A DNA stretch of 64,000 bases, taken from assembly GCA_018262095.1 (NCBI GenBank), contig JAGTRW010000010.1, positions 43,547-107,546 of the forward strand, given 5' to 3'. Source of the stretch: Pseudomonadota bacterium (GTDB lineage: Bacteria > Pseudomonadota > Gammaproteobacteria > Burkholderiales > Rhodocyclaceae). Below the pieces are notes generated by a model. That model saw only the letters and a list, made by a program, of their open reading frames with translations, was not told the DNA's origin and did no database searches. The position numbers and the translations under genes were made by a program. Shown here in pieces: positions 16,229 to 25,183 of this stretch; within the stretch, counting starts at the first letter, position 1, and the number at the start of each line of letters is the position of its first letter.

Positions 16229-16813
16229 CTATTTCTGCTGGCTCTCGGCTTCCTGGCAGACGAACGATTCGCCGGTGAAAAAGAACGAGCCGCCGGCCTG
16301 GTAGTGGATCGTCGTGCGACCAGCGTCGGGAAAATGCCAGCGATCTTCGGAAAACACCTGCGGGTCGGCCCACGCGGCAAGCACTTGGGCGATGAAAAGA
16401 TCGTGAGCTTGCTGATTGGCCGGATCGGAGATCACCCGGCACTCGAGCCAGGCGACGCAGCCGCTGATCAGCGGCGCGGCGATTTTCGTCGCGGCGAAGG
16501 GGACGAGTCCGGTGCGCGCGAACTTGTCGCCGTCGCGTCCGGAAACGCTGCCGGCGGCGAGTACCTGGTCGGCGATGGCGCGCCCGGGGATGTTGAGCGC
16601 GAACTCGCCGGAGGCCTCGACCAGCTCGCGCGTCAGCGTCTGGCGGTCGATGACCAGCAGCACCTTGGGCGGATCGAAGTCGAGCGGCATCGCCCACGAC
16701 GCCGCCATGACGTTGCTCCGTCGGCCAGCGGCGCTGGTGACCAGCGTCACCGGGCCGTGATTGAGCAAGAGATAGCTCTTGGCCAGCGCGACTGATTGAA
16801 ACTGCTTATCCAC
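16229..16813 (-). CDS. Flavin reductase-like FMN-binding protein
   Basis: A 194-residue protein of the flavin reductase/flavoredoxin split-barrel family. It begins with LLNHGPVTLVTSAAGRRSNVMAASWAMPLDFDPP in broad outline, where the VTS...N.M..SW segment binds FMN, and continues with FALNIPG and LECRV typical of the fold. It probably reduces flavin or acts as an electron carrier. No partner monooxygenase gene is adjacent; the 2H phosphoesterase gene follows on the same strand. Confidence 0.85.
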   Translation of the reverse strand: MDKQFQSVALAKSYLLLNHGPVTLVTSAAGRRSNVMAASWAMPLDFDPPKVLLVIDRQTLTRELVEASGEFALNIPGRAIADQVLAAGSVSGRDGDKFARTGLVPFAATKIAAPLISGCVAWLECRVISDPANQQAHDLFIAQVLAAWADPQVFSEDRWHFPDAGRTTIHYQAGGSFFFTGESFVCQEAESQQK

Positions 16814-16927
16814 GTTCGCAATGCTCCAGGCAAAAGCACAAGCTTAGCCGGTCTTGGCCTGCGCCGCCCGCAAAGCGCGCAAATCGGCTAGCATTGAGCC
16901 CGTTGATCATTTGGCGAGGAGACAAGA

Positions 16928-17680
16928 ATGCATATTCTGGGAATCGATGTCGGGGGGACGGGAATCAAAGCCGCCATCGTCGACACGCAGACCGGGGAAC
17001 TCGCCAGCGAACGGATCCGCATCCTGACGCCGCAGCCGGCGACGCCGGCGGCGATCGGCGCGACGCTCAAGGAACTGGTCGCGCAGCAGCAGTGGTCGGG
17101 GCCGATCGGCATCGGTTTTCCGGCAGCAATCCAGCGCGGCGTCGTTCGCACCGCGGCCAACATCGACAAATCGTTCATCGGCCTGCCGATTGCCGAGTAT
17201 TTTTCGCAGCAGACGGACAACCCCGTCTACATCGCCAACGACGCCGACGTCGCCGGACTCACCGAAATGCGCTTCGGCGCCGGCAAGGCAACCCGCGGCG
17301 TGGTGCTGATCGTCACCATCGGCACCGGACTCGGCACCGCGCTGTTCATCGACGGCCATTTGCTGCCCAACACCGAACTTGGCCATCTGCTGCTCGAAAA
17401 CGGCATCGAGGCGGAAAAATACGCGTCGGAGACCGTTCGCGTCACCAAGGAACTCAAATGGAAGGACTGGGGCGCGCGCTTCAACCTTTATCTGACGACC
17501 ATGGAAAAGCTGCTGTGGCCCGATCTGATCGTTCTCGGCGGCGGCGCCAGCGCCAAGCTGCACAAGTTCTCGCCGCAGATCACCACGCAGGTGCCGGTGG
17601 TCGCCGCCAGCTTCCTCAACCAGGCCGGGATCGTCGGCGCCGCGCTGTTCGCCGAACAGGAACTGCGCCGCGCCAGTTGA
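16928..17680 (+). CDS. ppgK: Polyphosphate glucokinase (ROK family)
   Basis: A 250-residue ROK-fold sugar kinase. The phosphate-binding motif is [13 protein letters not shown], the glucose/catalytic region [17 protein letters not shown], then [12 protein letters not shown]. The segment [11 protein letters not shown], followed by EKYAS and [10 protein letters not shown], with no zinc-binding CxCGxxGC motif, is characteristic of polyphosphate glucokinases rather than ATP-dependent ROK kinases. It would phosphorylate glucose with polyphosphate. GAGGAG precedes the ATG at 16928. It is convergent with relA (stop codons 10 bases apart). Confidence 0.9.
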   Translation: MHILGIDVGGTGIKAAIVDTQTGELASERIRILTPQPATPAAIGATLKELVAQQQWSGPIGIGFPAAIQRGVVRTAANIDKSFIGLPIAEYFSQQTDNPVYIANDADVAGLTEMRFGAGKATRGVVLIVTIGTGLGTALFIDGHLLPNTELGHLLLENGIEAEKYASETVRVTKELKWKDWGARFNLYLTTMEKLLWPDLIVLGGGASAKLHKFSPQITTQVPVVAASFLNQAGIVGAALFAEQELRRAS

Positions 17681-17689
17681 TCTAGCGTT

Positions 17690-19915
17690 TCAGGCGCGCC
17701 GCGCGCCGACCACGCCGTCGACGTCGTGCAACAACGCCAAGGTTCGATTGAGTTGATTGACGTTGCTGATCTCGGCGGTGAAGCGCATGTGCGCCTCGCC
17801 CTGCTTCGACTGGGTATTGACCGCGATGACGTTGATCTTCTCGCGCGTCAGCACTTCCGAGACGTCGCGCAGCAGGCCCTGGCGGTCGTTGGCATCGACC
17901 ACGATATCGACCGCGAAGATGCCGTCGGCCTGACCACCCCACGCGGTTTCGATCACGCGCTCGGGCTGCATCGCCTCCATATTGGAGAAGTTGGAACAAT
18001 CGGCGCGGTGGATCGACACGCCCTTGCCGCGCGTCACGAAACCGACGATGGGATCGGGCGGCGCCGGTTTGCAGCAGCCGGCGAGCTGGGTCAAGAGTTT
18101 ATCGACGCCGACGATCAGGATGCCTTTCTCGGCTTCGTCGCTGGCCTTGTGCTTGCGCACCGGCGCTTCGTTGATGGCGCGCTCGTCGGGCAGCGCATCG
18201 GCGCCGCGCACCGCGATCTGCAGCTGGCGCAGGTTGATGTCGGCGCGCGCAATGGCGATGAACAGGTCGTCGCTCTTGGCAAAGCCGAGCTTGACCGCGA
18301 GTTCGTCGAGCTTGACCCCGGTCTCGCCCATGCGCTGCAATTCTCGGTTGACGATGGCGCGACCTTCGGCCAGCGTTTCCTCGAGCTGGCGCGTCGAGAA
18401 CCACTGCCGCGCCTTGGCGCGCGCGCGGTGCGTAAAGAGGTAGCCGAGCGTCGGGTTGAGCCAGTCGCGCGACGGTCCGCCCTGCTTGGCGACGACGATC
18501 TCGACGCGCTGCCCGGTTTCGAGCTGGGTATTGAGCGTCACCAACGCGCCGTTGACCTTGGCGCCGCGGCAACGGTGGCCAAGATCGGTATGCACGCGGT
18601 AGGCGAAATCGACCGGCGTCGCGCCGCGCGGCAGGTCGACGACGCGGCCCTGCGGCGTCATCACGTAGATCGTCTCGTCGAGCGCCGCTTCCTTGTAATT
18701 CTTGACCCAGTCGGACGAATCGGAAACCTCGTCCTTCCAGGTGATGAGCTGGCGCAACCAGGCGATCTTCTCGTCGTAATTGCCTTCGGACGAGTGCTTG
18801 GAACCTTCCTTGTAGCGCCAGTGCGCGGCGACGCCGAGCTCGGCATGCTGGTGCATGTCGCGGGTGCGGATCTGCACTTCGAGCGCGCGCCCGTCGGGAC
18901 AATGCACCGCGGTATGCAGCGAGCGATAGTCGTTGCCCTTGGGATTCGAAATATAGTCGTCGAATTCCTTGGAGATCGGCGACCACATGTTGTGCACGAT
19001 GCCGAGCACCGTGTAGCAGTCCTTGACCTCATCGACGATCACGCGCAGCGCGCGAACGTCGTAGACTTCGGAGAACTCGACGTCCTTCTTGCGCATCTTG
19101 TTCCAGATGCTGTAGATGTGCTTGGGCCGGCCGTAGATTTCGGCGCCGGTGATGCCGATACCCGCCAGTTCGCGCTTGAGGCGATCGACTGCATCGACGA
19201 TGAACTGTTCGCGCTCGGCGCGCTTCTCGTCGAGCTGCTTGGCGATCTTCTTGTAAAGATCGGGATGCAGGAAGCGGAACGAGAGATCCTCGAGTTCCCA
19301 CTTGAGCTCCCAGACGCCGAGCCGGTTGGCCAGCGGCGAGTAGAGTTCGAGCGTCTCGCGCGCCACCTGGACGCGCAGCTCGTCGGCCTCGACCGCATAA
19401 TGGCGCAGCGTCTGCGTGCGCGACGCGAGACGCAGCAGAACGACGCGGATGTCCTCGACGACGGCCAGGAACATCTTGCGCAGGATCTCGATCTGCGCCT
19501 TCATCTCGACCGGATTGCGCTCGCCGCTGTCGGCCGAATGGGCGACGAAACCGCGCGAAATCGGACGCATGCGATTAAGCCGCGAGATGCCGCCGACCAG
19601 GTCTGCACAGGCCGCGCCGAAGCGCGATTCGATCTGCGCCAGGCCCTGCTCGTCGTAGGTCGGCACGGCAAAGAGCAGCGCTGCCAGACGGCAGTCGGCG
19701 TCGAGCTTGAGCCCGACCAGAATCAGCGCCATGCCCAGGCCGTGGTGCCAGACGCCCTCGCCGCTGCCGAGCTTCTGGTCGCCATAGACCGACAGCGCAA
19801 ACTGCGCGGCCAGGCGGATCTTGGCCGCCTCGTCAGCGTTGAGTCCTTCGCTCAAGGTGTGCAGGGAATGCTCGAAGTCGCTCTGCGCGGCGACGGAATG
19901 GACGACGGAAACCAT
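17690..19915 (-). CDS. relA: GTP pyrophosphokinase RelA
   Basis: A 741-residue (p)ppGpp synthetase. Domain order is a degenerate HD hydrolase domain (residues 15-180; the His-Asp catalytic pattern is lost in RLAALLFAVPTYDE), the synthetase domain (RPKHIYSIWNKM; YDVRALRVIV; NPKGNDYRSLHTAV), TGS (DLPRGATPVDFAYRVH), a zinc-finger-like region with GCCKP and a C-terminal ACT domain. The EFDD motif before the YISNPKG segment is the acidic ExDD signature of RelA rather than the RxKD of SpoT. The protein should therefore make but not degrade the alarmone. The start ATG at 19915 is preferred over an upstream GTG that would add non-conserved residues. Confidence 0.94.
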   Translation of the reverse strand: MVSVVHSVAAQSDFEHSLHTLSEGLNADEAAKIRLAAQFALSVYGDQKLGSGEGVWHHGLGMALILVGLKLDADCRLAALLFAVPTYDEQGLAQIESRFGAACADLVGGISRLNRMRPISRGFVAHSADSGERNPVEMKAQIEILRKMFLAVVEDIRVVLLRLASRTQTLRHYAVEADELRVQVARETLELYSPLANRLGVWELKWELEDLSFRFLHPDLYKKIAKQLDEKRAEREQFIVDAVDRLKRELAGIGITGAEIYGRPKHIYSIWNKMRKKDVEFSEVYDVRALRVIVDEVKDCYTVLGIVHNMWSPISKEFDDYISNPKGNDYRSLHTAVHCPDGRALEVQIRTRDMHQHAELGVAAHWRYKEGSKHSSEGNYDEKIAWLRQLITWKDEVSDSSDWVKNYKEAALDETIYVMTPQGRVVDLPRGATPVDFAYRVHTDLGHRCRGAKVNGALVTLNTQLETGQRVEIVVAKQGGPSRDWLNPTLGYLFTHRARAKARQWFSTRQLEETLAEGRAIVNRELQRMGETGVKLDELAVKLGFAKSDDLFIAIARADINLRQLQIAVRGADALPDERAINEAPVRKHKASDEAEKGILIVGVDKLLTQLAGCCKPAPPDPIVGFVTRGKGVSIHRADCSNFSNMEAMQPERVIETAWGGQADGIFAVDIVVDANDRQGLLRDVSEVLTREKINVIAVNTQSKQGEAHMRFTAEISNVNQLNRTLALLHDVDGVVGARRA

Positions 19916-20109
19916 GGCGCGATTATACCTGCGCACGGCGAACGTTGGGTTTGCCGTGCGAATGCATGGCCAACGCCGATCGACGGCCCGCACCGCCACG
20001 GCATCGGCCGGCGCGCGCCGGGCCACAAAAATGCCTTTGTCCTATTTACATCGGCAAAGGCTTGCGCTAGTGTCGCCGCTGAAAAGTCATTCGCCAGGAG
20101 GGTAAAAGC

Positions 20110-20988
20110 ATGTTCAGCGGCAATCTCGACGACGCGCAATCGAGTGCATTGACGCCGCAACAGCTGGAAAAGATCCTGTCCTCGATCGACATTCCGGTCT
20201 GTCCGGTGGTGGTCACCAAAGCATTGCTCGAGGCGCAAAGCGACGATCCGGATCTGCCGCGCCTGGCCAGGCTGATCGCCGAAGACCCGAGCATGTCGGC
20301 GACTGCGCTCAAACTCGCCAATTCGGTCATTTACCGATCGGCCAACCCCGTCGCAAGCGTTCGCCATGCGGTCGAGCGGCTGGGCACCCAAGCGGTGGTC
20401 AGCATCATCGTTGCCGTGGCTTTGCACTCGACCGTCAAGGGGCTTTCCGAGGCCTGGCTCAACCAATTCTGGCGTCGCATCACGCAAGTGGCGGTGATCG
20501 CCGCGCTGGTCGCTCGTCATCAGTTCGGCATTGCGCAGGATACCGCCTACACCTATGCGCTTTTCCACCATGCGGCGATTCCGATGATGATGAAACGCTT
20601 TGATGGCTACGAAGCGATGCTGAAGAAGGCCAAGACCGACGGCGAGTTGCTGATCGACAGCGAAACAGCGCTGTTTCCCTGTACGCATACCATCGTCGGA
20701 TCGCTGATGGTCAGGAACTGGGGCTTGCCGGCGATCATCGGGCTGGCGATCCGCTTCCACCACGATCCCGAGGCCTATGAATTGCCCGACCAGACCTTGC
20801 CGGGCAGTGCGCTGTCGCTGATCGCGGTGACCCACATCGCGCAGCGGCTCATTTCCGAAATGTTCGGCGAGCGCGATTGCGAGGTCGGCGCTGAGCTCTT
20901 CGCCAAGGCGTTGGCGTTCATCGGTCTTTCGGACAACGAACTCGACGATTTGCGGCCGCAGGTCGAGGCGACACTGGCCGCGCCGTGA
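20110..20988 (+). CDS. HDOD domain signalling protein
   Basis: A 292-residue protein made almost entirely of an HDOD domain (residues about 20-230): PVVVTKALLEAQSDD, LARLIAEDPSMSATALKLANS and RHAVERLGTQAVVSI are typical. HDOD proteins are thought to act in signalling and are often linked to cyclic-di-GMP or chemotaxis circuits; no enzymatic activity is established for most. AGGAGGG precedes the ATG. It is divergent from relA, with a weak TTTACA-17-TAGTGT promoter candidate upstream (20050-20079 region). A second HDOD protein lies 2 kb downstream. Confidence 0.88.
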   Translation: MFSGNLDDAQSSALTPQQLEKILSSIDIPVCPVVVTKALLEAQSDDPDLPRLARLIAEDPSMSATALKLANSVIYRSANPVASVRHAVERLGTQAVVSIIVAVALHSTVKGLSEAWLNQFWRRITQVAVIAALVARHQFGIAQDTAYTYALFHHAAIPMMMKRFDGYEAMLKKAKTDGELLIDSETALFPCTHTIVGSLMVRNWGLPAIIGLAIRFHHDPEAYELPDQTLPGSALSLIAVTHIAQRLISEMFGERDCEVGAELFAKALAFIGLSDNELDDLRPQVEATLAAP

Positions 20989-21108
20989 AAGCGCCGCGTT
21001 AGAACGGGCAAGGCAGCGCGGATCGATCGTTCCGTTGTCGCCAGTCAATTCGCTCTTTTGCGCGTGCGCAAAAATGCGCAACCAACGGTTCGCCGACCCG
21101 CGTTCCCC

Positions 21109-21114
21109 TATAAT
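21109..21114 (+). promoter_or_regulatory. -10 box upstream of the EamA transporter gene
   Basis: A perfect TATAAT lies 32 bases before the ATG at 21146. No good -35 box is present at 17 bp, so the promoter assignment rests on the -10 element alone. Confidence 0.45.
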
Positions 21115-21145
21115 GCGCGCTCGACTCCCCTCCTGACGCGCCCGC

Positions 21146-22039
21146 ATGTTCGCCCGACTCAAGCACCCCTACCTGCTGCTGACGCTCGCCTCGCTGTTCT
21201 GGGCCGGCAACTTCGTCGTCGGTCGCGCCATCCGCGCCGACGTGCCGCCGCTCTCGCTCGCCTTCTGGCGCTGGATGATCGCACTGCTGCTCACCCTGCC
21301 GCTGGCGCTGCCGCACCTGCGCGAGCAATGGCCGCAACTTAAGCGCGGCTGGCGGCAGGTCGTCGCGCTCGGCCTGCTCGGCATCGGCGGCTTCAACACC
21401 TTCGCCTACATCGGGCTGCAATACACCGGCGCGACCAATGCGCTGCTGCTCAACTCGTTCATCCCGGTCGCGACCATCGCGCTGTCGTGGGCCTTCCTCA
21501 AGAAACGCTTGCACGGCGTCGAATGGATCGGCGTCGCCACCTCGCTGATCGGCGTCGTCACCATCGTCGCGCGCGGCGAACTCGCCACGCTCGCCGGCCT
21601 CACCCCCAATATCGGCGATCTGTGGGTACTCGCCGCCGTCTTCGTCTGGGCGCTTTACACCATCGGCCTACAATGGCGGCCGACCGGCGTCGATCCGATG
21701 CTGATGCTCGCCGCCTTCACCGCCGTCGGCCTGCTTGCGCTGGCGCCGGCGTACGCCTGGGAAATCTCGAGCGGGCGCGCGATCCACCTGACGCCGACGT
21801 CGCTGTGCGGAATCGCCTATACGGGAATCGTCGCGGGCTTTCTCGGTTACATTTTCTACAACCGCGCGGTCGCCGAAGTCGGCGCCAGCAAAGGCAGCCT
21901 GTTCATCCACCTGATGCCGGTGTTCGGCACGCTGCTCTCGGCGATCTTCCTCGGCGAAGTGCCGCAGGCTTATCACTTCGTCGGCATTGCGCTGATTTTC
22001 GTCGGCATCTACCTGACCACCGCGTTCAGGCGACGCTAG
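21146..22039 (+). CDS. EamA/DMT-family transporter
   Basis: A 297-residue inner-membrane protein with ten predicted membrane segments arranged as two EamA repeats. Typical features are LTLASLFWAGNFVVGRAI at the start, the first-repeat end ALSWAFLKKRLHGVEWIGV, and the second-repeat motif GSLFIHLMPVFGTLLSAIFLGE. DMT-family members export metabolites or amino acids; the substrate is not predictable. The mtfA-like gene begins one base after its stop codon, so the two are probably co-transcribed. Confidence 0.9.
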   Translation: MFARLKHPYLLLTLASLFWAGNFVVGRAIRADVPPLSLAFWRWMIALLLTLPLALPHLREQWPQLKRGWRQVVALGLLGIGGFNTFAYIGLQYTGATNALLLNSFIPVATIALSWAFLKKRLHGVEWIGVATSLIGVVTIVARGELATLAGLTPNIGDLWVLAAVFVWALYTIGLQWRPTGVDPMLMLAAFTAVGLLALAPAYAWEISSGRAIHLTPTSLCGIAYTGIVAGFLGYIFYNRAVAEVGASKGSLFIHLMPVFGTLLSAIFLGEVPQAYHFVGIALIFVGIYLTTAFRRR

Positions 22040-22040
22040 C

Positions 22041-22877
22041 ATGGGCCTTGGCAAACTGATCGGCTGGCTGCGCGGAACGCGACAGCCCAACCCGCTACCC
22101 GACGCGTTGTGGGACGAAACGCTGGCGACGCTGCCGTTCATCGACGCGCTGAGCGACGAAGAAAAGACCCGCCTGCGCGCGCTGTGCCAGGATTTCCTGG
22201 CGCAAAAGGAATTCACCAGCGCCGGCGGCCTCGAACTCACCGATGCGATGTGCGTTTCGATCGCCGTCCAGGGCTGCCTGCCGATCTTGAACCTCGGACT
22301 CGAATCCTATCGCGACTGGGTCGGCATCGTCGTCTACCCGGACGAATTCATCATCCCGCGCAGCGTCGAGGACGAGTTCGGCGTCGTCCACGAATACGAC
22401 GATATCGCCTCGGGCGAAGCCTGGGCCGGCGGCCCGCTGCTCATCTCCTGGCGCGACGCGCAAATGGCCGGCGACGGCTACAATGTCGTGATTCACGAGT
22501 TCGCGCACAAACTCGACATGATCAACGGCGAAGCCGACGGCATTCCGCCGCTGCCGGCGTCGATCCCGCGCCGCGCGTGGGAGGCGACGCTGCTCGCCGC
22601 CTACGACGATTTTTGCGACCGTGTCGACGCGGCCGAGGCGCACGGCGACGATTCTGGCGAAGCGTTCTTTGATGCGACCGGACTCGACGATTACGGCGCC
22701 GAGAGTCCCGGAGAATTCTTCGCGGTGATGAGCGAGACCTTCTTCGAAGCGCCCGACGTGCTGCTTCAAACCTATCCCGCGCTCTACGCGCAGATGCGCC
22801 TTTTTTACCGCCAGGATCCGGCGACTCGTCTTGCACCATCAGGCTGCGAGCCCCTCGACGATCCGGCCCAAGACTGA
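22041..22877 (+). CDS. mtfA: MtfA-family zinc peptidase
   Basis: A 278-residue protein of the MtfA (YeeI) family. The zinc-binding HEFAH motif is at residues 152-156 (VIHEFAHKLDMINGEADG), with the third ligand expected in ESPGEFFAVMSETFFE near residue 220. MtfA is a gluzincin-like aminopeptidase that in E. coli also binds the glucose regulator Mlc; whether that link exists here is unknown. The N-terminal DEEKTRLRALCQDFLAQKEF is typical. It follows the EamA gene with a single base between. Confidence 0.9.
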   Translation: MGLGKLIGWLRGTRQPNPLPDALWDETLATLPFIDALSDEEKTRLRALCQDFLAQKEFTSAGGLELTDAMCVSIAVQGCLPILNLGLESYRDWVGIVVYPDEFIIPRSVEDEFGVVHEYDDIASGEAWAGGPLLISWRDAQMAGDGYNVVIHEFAHKLDMINGEADGIPPLPASIPRRAWEATLLAAYDDFCDRVDAAEAHGDDSGEAFFDATGLDDYGAESPGEFFAVMSETFFEAPDVLLQTYPALYAQMRLFYRQDPATRLAPSGCEPLDDPAQD

Positions 22878-22957
22878 CGGCGAGCGTTGGCGCAACGCGC
22901 GTACCCAAAACCAGCCGCGAGGCTTATGATGCCGATATAAACCGGAGTCTGGTCCCG

Positions 22958-24868
22958 ATGCGTTTTGTCGCCCCTGATCGTTACGCCGCGTTGAAGGCAA
23001 CCGGCAAGCTGCTCTCGCCCAAGGGCGTCGCGCTGGCGATCATCCATCTGTTGCAGCGCGATGATTACCGCGTCGCCGATCTGGTGCAACTGGTCCAGTC
23101 CGATCCGGCGATCGCCGGGCGCGTTCTCTATTTCGCCAATGCCGCGATTTTTGGTCGCTCGCGCCCGATCGTCTCCTTGCACGGGGCGATCATCGCGCTC
23201 GGAACCTTTCGCCTGCGCGATCTGGTGATCGGCCTCTCGGTGATGAACGAGCACCGCCAGGGCCGCTGCGCTGCCTTCGATTACGAGGGGTTCTGGGCAC
23301 ACTCGCTGGCCACCGCAATCGCCTGCCAGCAACTGGCCCATTTTGCCCAAATCGCCAGCGAGGAGCTGTTCACCATCGGGTTGTTGTCGAGAATCGGCGA
23401 ACTGGCGCTGGCGTCGATCTTTCCGCAGGAGTATTCGGAACTGCTGGTCGCCGCGCGCGAAAGCAAGCTCGACCTGACGCCGATCGAGCAGCAACGTTTC
23501 GGCATGGATCACCTCGATCTGGCCGCCAGCATGCTCGCCGAATGGGGGCTGCCCGAGGTGCTGATCCAGGCCGCCTTCCACCACGACAACCCGGACGATG
23601 CCGGCTTCGCCGACGGTTCGCGGGGACAGACGCTGACCCACTGCCTGTCTTTTGCCAGCGCGCTGGCTCGGCTGTGCATGGTCGACGAGGAATCGCGCTG
23701 GAGCCTGCTGCCGGCGCTGCTGGCGCGTGCCGCGCGCCTCGGTATCGACAGCGACGAGCTCAACGCGCTGGTCGACGGCATGGTGCGGCGCTGGCGCGAA
23801 TGGGGCGCCAAGTTGCAGCTGCGCACGCAAGACCTGCCGCCCTTTGCCGAGATGCTTGCCGCCAGCCCGCCGATGCGACGCATGGGGACTGCCGGCGACA
23901 GCGAACGCAGCCGCGCGCCGAGCCTGCTCGTCCAGTTGATCGGTATCGCACCGGACGAACGCTCGCCGCTCGAGCAGCAGATCGAAGACCTCGGCCACCG
24001 GACAGAACTGCTCGCGGCGACCGATCAAGGCTTGGCGCAGGCGCTTGCGCGTCCGGGGCAGATCATCATCGTCGAAATGGCGGCAGCTGACCTTAAGGCG
24101 GTCGAGTTCTGTCGTCAGCTGCGCCGCAGCGCGCTGGGCAAGGACAGCTACGCGCTGCTACTCGCCTCGCCCGAAATGGAGAGCCGCGCGCTGCAAGCGG
24201 TCGACGCGGGCGCCGACGACGTGCTGATCAAACCGCTCAACGCGCAAACGCTGCGCGTGCACCTTAACGCCGCGGCGCGAATGCTGATCGTCAAGGAAGA
24301 AATCCAGCGCGAACGCATCGGCGTCATGCGCTCGACCGACGAGTTTGCCGTCGCGCAAAAAAGGCTGTTGCAGGATGCCTTGACCGACCCCTTGACGCAG
24401 CTTCCCAATCGCCGCAACGGGCTCGATTTTCTGGCCTCGGAGTGGATCTTCGCGCAAGCGAGCGGCGCGCCGCTCGCCTGCCTGATGCTCGACATCGATC
24501 ACTTCAAGCGCGTCAACGACGACTACGGTCATGCTGCGGGCGATTCAGTCTTGCGCCAACTGGCCGAGATCCTCAAGAGTTCTTCGCGTTCGGTCGACCT
24601 GGTTTTCCGCTACGGCGGCGAGGAATTCGCCGCCATCCTGACCAACGCCGACCTGCGTGCGGCGCTGCAGATTGGCGAACGAATCCGCGTGCTGGTCGAG
24701 CACAACGAATTTCTGTGGGAGAGGCAGCGCATTCCACTGACGCTGAGCGTCGGTGTCGCCGTCGCGCTCGGCGCGAAAAGCGATAGCCTGACGCTGATCC
24801 AGGCCGCCGACGCGGCGCTCTACCAGGCCAAGGCGGCTGGGCGCAACCGCGTGGTCGCGGCCAAGTGA
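22958..24868 (+). CDS. HDOD - degenerate receiver - GGDEF diguanylate cyclase
   Basis: A 636-residue three-module signalling protein. Residues about 15-290 are an HDOD domain, including LVQSDPAIAGRVLYFANAA. Residues about 315-435 resemble a receiver domain with VDAGADDVLIKPLNAQTLR at the end, but the expected phospho-acceptor strand reads IIIVEM (Glu373). Residues about 470-632 are GGDEF: the active-site loop is GGEEF at 553-557, and an RxxD inhibitory site (Arg544-Asp547) sits five residues before it. It should therefore be an active, feedback-inhibited cyclic-di-GMP synthase. It is downstream of mtfA on the same strand with an 80-base gap. Confidence 0.92.
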   Translation: MRFVAPDRYAALKATGKLLSPKGVALAIIHLLQRDDYRVADLVQLVQSDPAIAGRVLYFANAAIFGRSRPIVSLHGAIIALGTFRLRDLVIGLSVMNEHRQGRCAAFDYEGFWAHSLATAIACQQLAHFAQIASEELFTIGLLSRIGELALASIFPQEYSELLVAARESKLDLTPIEQQRFGMDHLDLAASMLAEWGLPEVLIQAAFHHDNPDDAGFADGSRGQTLTHCLSFASALARLCMVDEESRWSLLPALLARAARLGIDSDELNALVDGMVRRWREWGAKLQLRTQDLPPFAEMLAASPPMRRMGTAGDSERSRAPSLLVQLIGIAPDERSPLEQQIEDLGHRTELLAATDQGLAQALARPGQIIIVEMAAADLKAVEFCRQLRRSALGKDSYALLLASPEMESRALQAVDAGADDVLIKPLNAQTLRVHLNAAARMLIVKEEIQRERIGVMRSTDEFAVAQKRLLQDALTDPLTQLPNRRNGLDFLASEWIFAQASGAPLACLMLDIDHFKRVNDDYGHAAGDSVLRQLAEILKSSSRSVDLVFRYGGEEFAAILTNADLRAALQIGERIRVLVEHNEFLWERQRIPLTLSVGVAVALGAKSDSLTLIQAADAALYQAKAAGRNRVVAAK

Positions 24869-24871
24869 CGC

Positions 24872-25183
24872 CTACTCGTCGAGCCGGTGCCGCTCATCGA
24901 CGACGCGAACCGCTTCGCCCTCGATGATGTCGCCGGCCGCTGACGGCGGGCTGGCCGAACCGCGCGCGCCCGCATCGAGCTGTTCGCGCATCTGCCGGCG
25001 CAAAGCGCGCGTCTTCCACATGAAATAGAGCCAGAAGATCAGCCCGGCGATCGCCAGCACGGCGAAGAAGACCAGCGAGAACATGAACGCTGCGCCGAGC
25101 ACCAGCGCGCCGCCGATCACCGTCAGCACTTGGGCGACCAGGCCCTGGGGCTGCCGCCCGCGCGAATTAAAGTTGATACTCAT
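24872..25183 (-). CDS. Small membrane protein overlapping cysB
   Basis: A 103-residue protein. Residues about 15-60 are strongly hydrophobic (two membrane helices, VLTVIGGALVLGAAFMF and FFAVLAIAGLIFWLYFMW), followed by a basic patch and an acidic C-terminus. I do not recognise a family with confidence. The ATG at 25183 lies inside the end of cysB (17-base overlap), which implies coupled expression. It is convergent with the GGDEF gene, with three bases between stop codons. Confidence 0.7.
   Translation of the reverse strand: MSINFNSRGRQPQGLVAQVLTVIGGALVLGAAFMFSLVFFAVLAIAGLIFWLYFMWKTRALRRQMREQLDAGARGSASPPSAAGDIIEGEAVRVVDERHRLDE

Noticed and set aside
17690..19915. The RelA-like protein as a bifunctional SpoT.
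   Set aside because: The HD catalytic pattern is degenerate and the synthetase carries the ExDD motif typical of monofunctional RelA.
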